DNA of 64,000 nt from Petrolisthes cinctipes (lineage: Eukaryota > Arthropoda > Malacostraca > Decapoda > Porcellanidae). Numbering within the stretch: the first letter of the stretch is position 1; every line of letters starts with the position of its first letter. A program made the translations under genes and the position numbers. A model generated the notes under the pieces. That model did no database searches. It had not been told where the DNA came from and saw nothing but the letters and a program-made list of their open reading frames with translations. The DNA lies in contig JAWQEG010000504.1 of assembly GCA_033782935.1 (NCBI GenBank), positions 67,001-131,000 of the forward strand, read 5' to 3'. Shown piece after piece: positions 55,498 through 64,000 of the stretch.

Positions 55498-56337
55498 CCT
55501 TGGAGCGTCAAGTGACATCTTAACATTAAAATTACGTTCCCTGCAATAATTTCTGTCTTATCTACAATCTTATACCACCATGACATGCAGGAGGATTTTC
55601 TCTACATCATCCACCCATTTTTAGTCATGGTAGCGTAATAATTGTAAATAAATTTCGCCATATAAAAAAAGTGGTATAAACATTTTTAGCCGCTCCTTTC
55701 ACTTCAACTCGTATTTTATCGTTTATTTTTAATGCTATGGATATTTTTTTCACGATAAAAGTAATCCTCTATCATTATTCTGTCAGGTTACTAAAGTGCC
55801 AAGTATATATTACGCGAAATAAGTGAGGCATCAAGATAAAAATAACAAATTGTACCGCGGAGAAATGCAATGTTTTTGTCACGATAAAGCGACGAGCAAG
55901 CAAGCAAGGATGCGCGCAGAATATAACGCATCCCCCGGCAAATTTAATACAGCATATTTAGCCAGTTATTTTTATAACGTCCGTCACAGTGTCCTCCAGT
56001 GTTGATTATATACTTATAATTAATATTGTGAATATAGCTACGTATTTATAAAAGTATTAAAAGGAACACAATATAAAAAAAATAGGGCTGTACAACAATA
56101 GGCTTCAATACACGACGAATATATATATTAGGCTACACATATAACAAGTAAATAGGGTATAAGTAGCAGCGACATTCCCCATTTCTTCTCATTACCATAT
56201 TTTTATTAAAAAGAATTACTGTTATTTACCAGATATTTAATAAAAATATAAATATAAAGCAAGTACAAGGAATCATTTGTAGTATAATGAGCAGACTAGT
56301 AGGCTACACCTTGGCAACCGTCACCCGGGACTGTCAC
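55498..56337. other. No gene recognised
   Basis: AT-rich. The 60-codon frame at 55823-56005 shows no domain. Confidence 0.35.
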
Positions 56338-56592
56338 TGTCCCGGGGCCATGGAGGTAGTATAGGTGGAGGAGCCATGGCTCACTAATCCAGGGGAGTAA
56401 AGTGAAGCTGCCGAACTGTCATTTTCGGCGCCTTCAATATGGCGGACACAAAGATATGTTTCAGTAAAAGTGGACTTCTGACCTGACATACAAAGGTATG
56501 AGCCATCTTGAAGGTGCCGGAAATGACAGATTGTAGGCTTCACAAATCAGGTCCTACTGGCGCCTCCACCTATACTACCTCCATGCCAGGGG
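56338..56592. mobile_element. Foldback element with about 125-bp imperfect arms
   Basis: The left arm GGGGCCATGGAGGTAGTATA, GGTGGAGGAGCCA ... TGTCATTTTCGGCGCCTTCA is complementary to the right arm ending CACCTATACTACCTCCATGC. The centre is near 56465. Outer 30 bp nearly perfect, inner part about 70-80 percent by eye. Confidence 0.75.
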
Positions 56593-56711
56593 CATTGTTT
56601 ACATTTTGTCGGACCAAAACCTTTCGTGTTTCAAAACTATCGTTCAGTAAACTGTCCACAGACCTAGGGTCGCAAAGCAACGATCGCCGTGTGAGATGCA
56701 TTTGATAGGGT

Positions 56712-57146
56712 TAAAGCTTTCTTCACGTGATTATAATCCTGAGCGCAGTCATCCGGTAAACGAGCATAGACTTCTAAAGCAATTCCTTTCAAGTGTGAAC
56801 TTAACAATATGCCCCAACTCTCTTTAGGCCACTGAGCGGTAGTTGCAAAGAGCTCAAAGCGTCGTAGATACGCATCGAGATCATCGCGGGAGTCGTCAAA
56901 ATCAGGAAGCTTCGGCCCTTTAACAGGAACAAGCACTTGAGAAGGGTTAAGCTCATCGTCACGGTCAAGATGCCTTATCGAAGACTGCCGAAGCTTTTCG
57001 AGTTCGAGCTCAAGCTTTAACTTCTCCCTTTCCTCAGCCCTTCTTTCACGCTCCTGATTCTGTTCATACTTTATAAACTCATGAAGTTGCTCTCCCTCAT
57101 ATCCTAACTCTTTACCCAACTGGACTAAAGAATCTATCGAGGCCAT
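56712..57146 (-). pseudogene. Ty3/gypsy-type Gag, 3'-truncated
   Basis: The minus-strand frame from ATG at 57146 encodes MASIDSLVQLGKELGYEGEQ, a charged coiled-coil-like segment rich in Glu/Arg/Leu (residues 25-55), then PKLPDFDDSRDDLDAYLRRF and WPKESWGILLSSHLKGIALE. These are the start of the capsid-like domain of metazoan Ty3/gypsy Gag. Homology stops after HVKKAL (near 56712); the frame then runs into unrelated sequence to 56664. It is preceded on the minus strand by a primer-binding-site-like TGGCGACCTCGCCAGG and an LTR ending in TGACA. No pol is present, so the element is truncated. Confidence 0.75.
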
Positions 57147-57228
57147 TGTAACTAACCACTAAATTACCTTATATTAATAATACTCATACTATTTGAACCT
57201 GACTCAATCCTGGCGAGGTCGCCATTGT

Positions 57229-58080
57229 CACGATTACACGTACTGTTCACCACTCACTGTGTGTGAACTCATAGGTACGGTACAGGTTCTTTTACCAAAT
57301 ACACTTTAATATCAATTTACCGATGAGTCTTCATCAGTGATTAAGTCAGGTTCAGAAAACGCTACATACGAGTTATATAATTATATTAGTACAGACAGAA
57401 CTCTTGCTTACTTAAACAGTTAACTGTGGACAATATTATACCCACAATCCCCGATCTTAATAGTAGAGTCACATTAACAAACCACCATCATAATATATCA
57501 TTAATTCTAGAGTAACAATAATGGTCCAAACAATCCTAATATCCTTAAATCTAGAGTAGCAATATCCTTAAATCTAGAGTAGCAATATCCTTAAATCTAG
57601 AGTAGCAATAACCTTAAACCTAGAGTAGCAATAACCTTAAACCTAGAGTAGCAATAATAAATTATACCGGCTTACCGTGTGACCTTCACTGGAGTGGTCT
57701 ATGGATCGGCCCGTCTCATTTCAGTTACCCACAAATACCGCCCACTGGGAAATAGGGTGTGACTCCCTAGATACTGCCCAACCTTAACACCAAGTTGGCC
57801 TTTACCAGCACCTTCACAACCCCCACTATAACACTTCTCCCTTAACATGCGGCAGGGCTTTCTTCTGAATCCACAATGACAGGGCACAGTCACCCCAACA
57901 CACCACCAACTCCAGTGAAGCTCTCACGTTGCTGTCCTAAATGCTACTGACTGCCCAACCCTGTACAACCTCCAAGTCACTTTGGTGTGAACGATAAACA
58001 GTTTGAACGAGTCGCTCCGAGATTCCAACACATTAAAGAAATCAGCAGTGCGACCTGCTCGAAACTATCATGAATTATAC
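57229..58080 (-). mobile_element. Ty3/gypsy-type LTR (outer boundary uncertain)
   Basis: The inner border is clear: on the minus strand the LTR ends ATCGTGACA at 57229, followed by the PBS-like TGGCGACCTCGCCAGG and the Gag leader. The outer border is not resolved; 58080 is a guess. The LTR contains a 23-bp tandem array (57538-57655). Confidence 0.5.
57538..57655. repeat. 23-bp tandem repeat within the LTR
   Basis: TATCCTTAAATCTAGAGTAG plus CAA is repeated five times. The last two copies have ACCTTAAACC instead. Confidence 0.92.
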
Positions 58081-58535
58081 TAAACCAACCCAGATTCATG
58101 TCGAAATTTTACTACACCCGCGAATTAAGGGTTAATGGATTAGAAGGAAGAAGAAAAAGAAACTTACAATGGATGACTGAGGTCGTAGAAGTTGCGAGAG
58201 AGGCAGATGATCCTCTTTATTCAAACCACAAGAGCACATCATCTTTTCTTCCGCTGTCGGGTCCTTCACATACCTGCAAACCCGTGGAGAGGGAGTTGTG
58301 ACTTAGTGAATATTACACATTCAGGACTAAACACTTCCATATTAGTTGTGTATGAATAAAGATTAGTAAGTGCCCCATAGCTTAGTCAGTCTGATATTAA
58401 TATACAGATTATTTCCATTTTCTCGAGAGGATTCCTACTCTCTTGATAATTTGGAGGGCTACTAATTCCTCCAAACTCTGCCATGAAACATATTCCCCAT
58501 TAAAGTAACATTGAGGTTGTCTGGATTAAATTGAT
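58081..58535. other. No gene recognised
   Basis: The 67-codon frame at 58098-58301 is unsupported. Confidence 0.3.
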
Positions 58536-58672
58536 TGATATTAGGCGCCACAGATGCTAGGTCATATGTCACCCAAGGAAGAAGTTGATTGAGAAATGGG
58601 ACAGAAAGCACAAAAGTTAAGAGATGAAAAAAAAGGGCAGTTGGAAAAAGGAAAGCCATTTTTAGTTGCATT
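58536..58672 (-). repeat. Dispersed repeat family D, copy 4 (diverged)
   Basis: The complement reads TTTTTCCAACTGCCCTTTTT, TTTGTGCTTTCTGTCCC and GTGGCGCCTAATATCAATCA, in the order of 8140-8260. Confidence 0.55.
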
Positions 58673-58885
58673 TTACAACAAGCAGGGATACTGGAGAGGT
58701 ATTCCTAGCTCCCTAACCCCTGCGAGTTTCCTGGCTTAGTATGGAGGAATCAGTATAAGATACAAATCATATGCTGTTAATAAATTCAAACTGACAATGC
58801 AAGACTGCAATTAGCAATCAATGATTGAAAAGATTCGTATAATTGTCTTATGTCAAAGGCTGTCATGGCACATGATATAAAGGTA

Positions 58886-59106
58886 CAGTTATCTGCACTA
58901 TTAACGAGCACAACGTCTGGTGGGTTTGGTAAAATGTGACACCACTGTGTTTGTTTATTAGTAGTAACAATGAATTTTTCGACATAACTAGAGCTCACTC
59001 ATACTTAAGTATCCACTATATGGACACAATATAAACAAACATGGTGGTGCTAAGTTTTGCCAAACCCACCACCAGACGCTGTGTTCGTTACTAGTGGAGG
59101 CAACTG
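58886..59106. mobile_element. TIR-element family E, 221 bp, TA-flanked
   Basis: Arms of about 70 bp: CAGTTATCTGCACTATTAAC, GAGCACAACGTCTGGTGGGT at left, and the complement CAGTTGCCTCCACTAGTAAC, GAACACAGCGTCTGGTGGTG at right. TA at 58884-58885 and 59107-59108. A related end lies at 28823-28889. Confidence 0.82.
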
Positions 59107-59108
59107 TA

Positions 59109-59758
59109 CTTCATGTGTCTTCGACCCTAAACTGTAAATAAAGACAAAATATATGTGTTTCTTTGCTCATGTCATAATCTTGTCCCACACAATACGACTA
59201 TTATGCGGTATATATTATAATAATCTTAGCACAGAACAGAAAGACTGGATGTGAGGATGCACCTGATGCATTCCTTCCTCCAAAATTGTAACTTGTTGAA
59301 GTCCAGGTTGAGGTCTGTGCTCCTCTCGTCCCTCACTCGTTTCTCTATTGTCACACTCGTTCGTCGTTTCAATCCGATCTTCTTTCTGTGCTCACACAAA
59401 CAATTGTCAGCGTTAAAGTATTAGCTTAAAAAAGTATTAGCTTAAATCATGATAGGATAAGTGACGAGTGAATATTTTCGGCGATTTTGCATTACCGGGT
59501 GAAATGATTGAAATTCCCCTCTACTCCAAAAATATAAAATAACATTGACAGGTATGAAGCATGCGGTGTGCAGTTCGTCAAGCTGTTAATAGAACACATA
59601 TCTTATTAGTAATTTTTCTTATGGAGAATCAAGGGTACAGATGAAATTATGTAAGGGCAACATGACGTGCCATGAAGTATGTCCAGTGTTTTTAAATACC
59701 TGGGATATATTCAAATACCTTTGGAAACCAAGTGACCTTACACGGAACAAAAGGTTAT
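59109..59758. other. No gene recognised
   Basis: No coding or repeat family recognised. Confidence 0.3.
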
Positions 59759-60340
59759 GTGAATGTTTATACGTGAAAGAACCACCCTGTGAAAATAAGG
59801 TACGTAAGGGAATGTGTTCCTTGTGTGTCTTTGTTAATCCATATATGTATGGCAATTTTGGGTTGATCTGATTGAGATTAATAGACTTCAAGTTTGGGAC
59901 ATAATATAACAATTCCTTTACCCATGATTTCACAGTGTGCGTCTTTCACGTATAAACATTCACAACAAGTTGCTAACAAATTATCCCCCTCTTATGTAAT
60001 GTTTCGGACTCTCATATAAAATACTTCTCTGACTTTATTGACAATATTAATTGAAATCCTTAGACATGTTTACAGGCAGTATAGTCAGTTTTGATGTTGA
60101 TTCCCTTTTTACCAAGGTCCCGATTAATGATGTCCTTGATTTTTTAGCACAAACATTACCAGAAATTATTATTGATCTCGGTATGCCAGTTGATGCCTTT
60201 CTAGTCATAGTAAAATTAGGTGTCAGTTCGAATGCTTTCTCTTTTAATATTATATTTCATTCACACAAAAATTTGGTATGGGAATGGGGTCTCCCTTGTC
60301 ACCCATTGTAAGTGTTTTGTATATGGAATACTATGAAACA
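59759..60340 (+). mobile_element. Penelope-like RT fragment with inverted 5' segment
   Basis: 59941 down to 59759 (minus) encodes INPKLPYIYGLTKTHKEHIP, LRTLFSQGGSFTYKHSH. 59942 to about 60340 (plus) encodes SFTYKHS, then MFTGSIVSFDVDSLFTKVPI, MPVDAFLVIVKLGVSSNAFS and YMEYYETEIRPS. These are consecutive parts of one Penelope RT, the first inverted. A perfect 22-bp inverted repeat (59759-59780, 59942-59963; coding SFTYKHS) marks the overlap. The catalytic YxDD is not reached. Stops and shifts make it a relic. Confidence 0.78.
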
Positions 60341-60633
60341 GAAATACGTCCAAGTATTTCTTCCACTCGTATTGCGGGTTACGTTACGTAATTGATAGTT
60401 CTTCCTTCTAGCCATCAAATCGCACAGATTTCAATAATTTCTTTAACAATCTAAACAATCTAGTACACCAATTTCATTAATGGTACGGTACCTTCTCTGT
60501 ATGAGTCATAATACCTTGTGACGCCCCATAGTTATGTTCGTGTTTGTGTCTCCTCCCTATCTCTCTCTCTCTCTCTCACACATACCTCTGTAAGGTCCAG
60601 CGTTGGTCGTTCATCGAGTAGTTCGTAAGATCG
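60341..60633. other. No gene recognised
   Basis: A short (CT)n at 60561-60577. Confidence 0.35.
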
Positions 60634-60752
60634 CTAACCTGGTACGACGAAGATGGATCCGAAGACATATTTTGCAGTGACCTATTCATTGTCGAGTAGG
60701 TTCTGGCACTGCTATGATCTCTTCGACCGTCGATCGGCACACCCAGCCTGTA
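60634..60752 (+). repeat. 119-bp module shared with the SINE at 61085
   Basis: TAAGATCGCTAACCTGGTAC through CGGCACACCCAGC matches 61155-61271 at about 93 percent by eye, here without a tRNA-like head. Confidence 0.8.
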
Positions 60753-60775
60753 AATTACTCTCATCAATAGTCATA

Positions 60776-61016
60776 TACAATGCAGCCGTAGACAATAATA
60801 ATCATCCACATATGGATGATTCATGTAATCGTTTGACAGCATCCCTCTGTTCGTTAGCTGAAAAACTTTCAATAAATAGATTCGGTATAATCTTCTAATT
60901 AATTACAAGCTGCTATAGACAGTTTTAAGCAGTAATATTACATGAGAGCGTGAAAACATTAGACATCAATTTGTCTGACTTACTCATATGTGTATTGAAA
61001 CTTAAGTCCACGACTG
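60776..61016. mobile_element. TIR-element family B, fuller copy
   Basis: Left end TACAATGCAGCCGTAGACAA, TAATAATCATCCACATATG; the complement of the right end is TACAGTCGTGGACTTAAGTT, AATACACATATG. The body aligns with 47033-47255. Confidence 0.6.
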
Positions 61017-61018
61017 TA

Positions 61019-61077
61019 CACTCGCAATCCAAAATTTGTATCCAGGTCTTGTTGAAATTTTGAATCAGTTGACATAC
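61019..61077. mobile_element. TIR-element family C, single end
   Basis: CACTCGCAATCCAAAATTTG, then TATCCAGGTCTTGTTGAA, after TA. Matches the right arm complement of 27437-27603. The other half is missing. Confidence 0.72.
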
Positions 61078-61084
61078 TATTTAA

Positions 61085-61521
61085 GGGAAGGTGGCCGAGT
61101 GGTTAGTGTTCTGGACTCGTAACCTAGAGGTCGGGAGATCGATCCTCTCAGGTGTAAGATCGCTAACCAGGTACGACGAAAATGGATCCAAAGACATATT
61201 TTGCAGTGACCCATTCATTGTCGAGTAGGTTCTGGCACTGCTAAGATCTCTTCGACCGGCACACCCAGCCTGAGAATATTTACTCTTCCGATTTGAGTTT
61301 GAGGCACTAACTATAAGGTCACCGAACGTCATAAAACACCCTCACTGGTACCATAACAGCTGCAGTATTTGGGAATTACCCTCACTTCCCTCTCCCTGTG
61401 GCTGGGTACCAGTTCGGAAGTCGTGACGTGTGTGTGTGTGAGTAGCAGTTGACCTGGGCCACGGTAACGGGTTTGATGAAGCCTATGTCCAGTGTCGAAA
61501 GATAAAAAAAAAAAAAAAAAA
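61085..61521 (+). mobile_element. tRNA-derived SINE, long form with extra 115-bp module
   Basis: The tRNA-like head (GGTGGCCGAGTGGTTAGTG, GGTCGGGAGATCGATCC) is followed by the module 61155-61271, which is absent from the copy at 7747 but present alone at 60634-60752. The common body follows, then a (A)n tail (61504-61521). Confidence 0.85.
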
Positions 61522-61552
61522 TACTAGTGAAACAATTACAACGCTTCTCCTG

Positions 61553-62011
61553 TTTCACCCCCCCAACGGGAACCGCCTTGACGTGGTGGGGGGGCTTGCG
61601 TGTCTCTGAGACCTGGCGAGCTAGACTAGAGGGGGCTCCGGCCCCTGCTCTGCCCCGATTTCGGGGAGAGAGGGCTTCCCATGCTAGTAAGGTCGCCAGT
61701 GAGAGACCAGACTAAATGGTTCCCATGCATTAGGCTGCCAGTACGGGCCAACAGCGCTGCCCTCCGGACGGACTGCCCTCTAGGGGCCGTCCTATGTTGG
61801 ATGGTTGGGTGTCTGGGCCGAGAGATGGTGAGTAGGGGGGTCTCAGCGCCATCGTGGGCGAACTTTCGAGCCATTGGGGCTGCTTTTTAAAACGAGTGGC
61901 CCCGTGGGGGAAGAGGTACCCCGTCCGCGGCGACCAGCGCTCGGTCCCCTCATCTGCCCGGTAGGTAGTAGCTCTTGGCTCCTGGGGCCAAAAACAATAA
62001 ATCAATGATGT
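61553..62011 (+). promoter_or_regulatory. GC-rich 5' leader of a LINE
   Basis: GC-rich, CpG-containing sequence beginning CCCAACGGGAACCGCCTTGA, CGTGGTGGGGGGGCTTGCG, distinct in composition from its AT-rich surroundings and leading straight to ORF1. The role as the element's 5' UTR with an internal promoter is inferred from position only. Confidence 0.55.
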
Positions 62012-64000
62012 ATGGATACAGAAAAGCCCCAATCTCTTCCTCGAGCGGTGGTCGACCAGGCCCTCGAGACGTCACTCTCTGGTCGTGGTAATATGCAGAA
62101 AGCTGCAAATAAGAGTAGACCTAGCAGGTCGGGTGTTGTGTCGAAGAACCCTGTTAGCGATCTGGACACGTTAATGTTAACGAATGTACTTGCATCCTTT
62201 TCCTATGGCGCTATCCACTCCATTTTTAAGTGCTTTGGAGTAGTCCTTCGAATCCGAATCACATATGACAGTGATTGTAGGTCTAATCGGTGCTATATTA
62301 CTTTCAATACAAATGCTGCAGCCAAAGCAGCATTTGAGGCAAAAGATTCTCTGACGGTGGGGGATACTCATTGTAAAGCTCAGATGATGCGGTCCATCAA
62401 TGTAGTTGACAGTGACAATGACTACTGCCCTAATATATTTGATGACACTGTGGAGCATGTCCCAAAGGAACGTCGGGTTCCTACACCCTTTTGGTTTGTG
62501 GCTTACTACAGGGAGGGACGTGGTAACCTTATACATGCTTCCCGGTATCTGGAGAAAGAAGTTGGATTATTACCAATAGGCCACATAAAGAAATATGGTA
62601 AGGGCGTTTTAATCAGAGCCAAAGACCTTACACAGGCCATGATGCTCCTCAATCTCCCCTGTCCTTCTGATAGCATGTTTGAATCTATTAAAGCACATCG
62701 AACATTTAATTATAGCAAGGGGCGTATATATAATGAGGACCTGTATGAATTCTCAGAAGAGGACATTCTCGCTATGTGCCCAGACAGTGTCCAACGAGTA
62801 ACGAAGATGAAAGGCAGTAAAAATATGATCATCCTCACTTTCTATGGCTCGCATATCCCAGATCGCATTAACATTAACCCCACCTCATTTGAGGTGAAGC
62901 CTTTTGTTGAGCGTCCCCTACAGTGTTTCTGTTGTTATGAGTTTGGTCATGGGAAGAGGAACTACAACAACCATTCCCGGTGTGGTAATTGTTCTGCTCT
63001 TGACTCACATCTTACTTCTGAGTGTCGGTCAGAGAGTTACTGCTTTTACTGCAGAGATGCTCACCCCTTGCGTTCTCGCCAATGTAAGATGTACCTACTT
63101 GAGCAGGATATCCTCCACTTGGCTAATACTCAATTCATTAGCATAGGTAGTGCCAGACGGCAACTCAACTTCAGGCGACATAAGGATGGTGGTGTGAAGA
63201 CATACGCCTCCTCCCTTCGCCCTAAATTGGTTGCAGCACCCTCTCAACCCTCTCAAGAGGCAGCTGCTTTTTGCTCTAGTGAGAACGTTTCTAAGGTTAC
63301 TCTACATAATAGTTTCTCTGTCTTGGAAACTTTATCAGACACTCATTCTGGTGACCCTTCAACTGATGACAATTCTCAGACTTTAGCTAAAGGTGTCCAT
63401 GTGGTAGAGGTTCACGCTGCCATACGCTCTCCCAAAAGGAAACTTAAGTCACCTAAACTGCCACAGAGACGCCTTCGTGGTTCCTCTGAGGCACTTGACT
63501 CTATAGATGTTCCACCTTGTGAGGCAACCATCTCTGTGGACTCATCCATAATTTCCTCTCAATTTCACCAGAAACGTTCTCGTGGCTGTGATGAATCTCT
63601 TGATTCAACAGAAGTTCCTCCTCGCAAGCTTCCTTCGGGATCATCAGAGGGGCGTGAAGTTAATGTGGATGCCACGGATGTTGTGACTTCAAAAGATTCA
63701 GTTTCTCTTCCGCTTGAGCAGCGGAGTGATTCTACCACCTGTATTATGGATGTTGATGTATCTGCCTGTGTCAGTGATACCACTGCTGTACAGGACAGAA
63801 CCAATGTAATTGTTTCAAAGAATATCCCATCTCATATACCTTCATCTTCTTCTAACATATCAGATGCTTCAGGGACTCGTCTATGGGTCCCAATTACTAC
63901 CCCAAGTACTACTCCTCGGGTTCGCTCTTCTTCTAGTGGCCCAGGATTAGACATATCTTATTGTTTGAGTAAACCCTCATGTCGAGGTGGTAGTGGGAAG
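62012..64000 (+). CDS. LINE ORF1: RRM-like plus zinc-knuckle protein, open at the right edge
   Basis: One uninterrupted frame of 663 codons from ATG at 62012 (preceded by TGA at 62006-62008) to the window end; a second in-frame ATG is at 62093. Residues about 45-105 look like an RRM fold (LMLTNVLASFSYGAIHSIFK, GVVLRIRITYDSD, then RCYITFNTNAAAKAAFEA). Residues about 305-365 form a Cys/His cluster: CFCCYEFGHGKRNYNN, RCGNCSALDSHLTSEC, YCFYCRDAHPLRSRQC. In the first knuckle the fourth ligand is Tyr instead of Cys. The tail from residue 400 is Ser/Thr/Pro-rich and low-complexity. ORF1 proteins of this style bind element RNA. The LINE clade cannot be fixed without ORF2, which lies outside the window. 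Confidence 0.82.
   Translation, partial: MDTEKPQSLPRAVVDQALETSLSGRGNMQKAANKSRPSRSGVVSKNPVSDLDTLMLTNVLASFSYGAIHSIFKCFGVVLRIRITYDSDCRSNRCYITFNTNAAAKAAFEAKDSLTVGDTHCKAQMMRSINVVDSDNDYCPNIFDDTVEHVPKERRVPTPFWFVAYYREGRGNLIHASRYLEKEVGLLPIGHIKKYGKGVLIRAKDLTQAMMLLNLPCPSDSMFESIKAHRTFNYSKGRIYNEDLYEFSEEDILAMCPDSVQRVTKMKGSKNMIILTFYGSHIPDRININPTSFEVKPFVERPLQCFCCYEFGHGKRNYNNHSRCGNCSALDSHLTSECRSESYCFYCRDAHPLRSRQCKMYLLEQDILHLANTQFISIGSARRQLNFRRHKDGGVKTYASSLRPKLVAAPSQPSQEAAAFCSSENVSKVTLHNSFSVLETLSDTHSGDPSTDDNSQTLAKGVHVVEVHAAIRSPKRKLKSPKLPQRRLRGSSEALDSIDVPPCEATISVDSSIISSQFHQKRSRGCDESLDSTEVPPRKLPSGSSEGREVNVDATDVVTSKDSVSLPLEQRSDSTTCIMDVDVSACVSDTTAVQDRTNVIVSKNIPSHIPSSSSNISDASGTRLWVPITTPSTTPRVRSSSSGPGLDISYCLSKPSCRGGSGK

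Noticed and set aside
61553..61640. HDV-like ribozyme at the LINE 5' end
   Set aside because: Such ribozymes occur in some LINE 5' UTRs, but I could not build the nested pseudoknot pairings by eye.

Overview
This is a eukaryotic, repeat-dense stretch, most likely from an arthropod and probably a decapod crustacean. It has very long simple repeats (GA, AC, ATT, GGTTA/TTAGG), a tRNA-derived SINE, LINEs of the I, CR1/L2 and Jockey types, Penelope-like elements, Ty3/gypsy pieces and many TIR elements. The host genes seen have small exons with GT-AG introns. There are no bacterial operons, CRISPR arrays or rRNA genes. The species assignment is inference.

Two host loci can be recognised. One is the N-terminal half of a UDP-glycosyltransferase gene on the minus strand (four phase-0 exons, 34326 down to 29085). 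Its third intron was enlarged from about 0.3 to 4 kb by a nearly intact antisense CR1-type LINE whose 3' end lies about 15 bp from the splice donor. The other is a short first exon of a zf-HIT (ZNHIT3-like) gene at 50552-50625 (+).

Layout: 1-1710 convergent chimera of two fragments of one I-type LINE; 2590-3125 CR1 fragment; 3380-6225 Penelope-like element split by a solo LTR with a 4-bp target duplication; 6531-6800 microsatellites; 7017-7445 hAT-type element with an 8-bp duplication; 7747-8260 SINE plus dispersed repeat; 8415-14535 a 6.1-kb ISL2EU-like DNA transposon with 46-bp TIRs and two opposed decayed genes (SAP/SWIM protein, and THAP plus DDE transposase); 16001-16622 TIR element; 17.8-18.6 kb P-element-like remnant; 22150-27186 I-type LINE copy 2; 27.4-29.1 kb small TIR elements and degenerate tandem repeats; 29085-34326 UGT gene; 34.3-35.1 kb minisatellite; 35760-38105 L2/CR1-type LINE inside duplicated AC-rich sequence; 38822-44080 I-type LINE copy 3 (minus); 45.9-46.7 kb piggyBac-like remnant; 47-50 kb TIR elements and minisatellites; 50552 zf-HIT exon; 50762-51020 L2-type tail; 51340-54180 Jockey-like LINE; 56.3-58.1 kb foldback and Ty3/gypsy gag/LTR; 59759-60330 Penelope-like fragment with a twin-priming structure; 60.6-61.5 kb nested SINE and TIR elements; 61553-64000 5' region and a 663-codon uninterrupted ORF1 of another LINE, running off the right edge.

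Most open frames belong to mobile elements, nearly all disabled. The least damaged are the CR1 LINE in the UGT intron (one nonsense codon in ORF2) and the LINE ORF1 at the right edge (none). The elements are nested and give a relative chronology, for example LTR into Penelope and CR1 into UGT.
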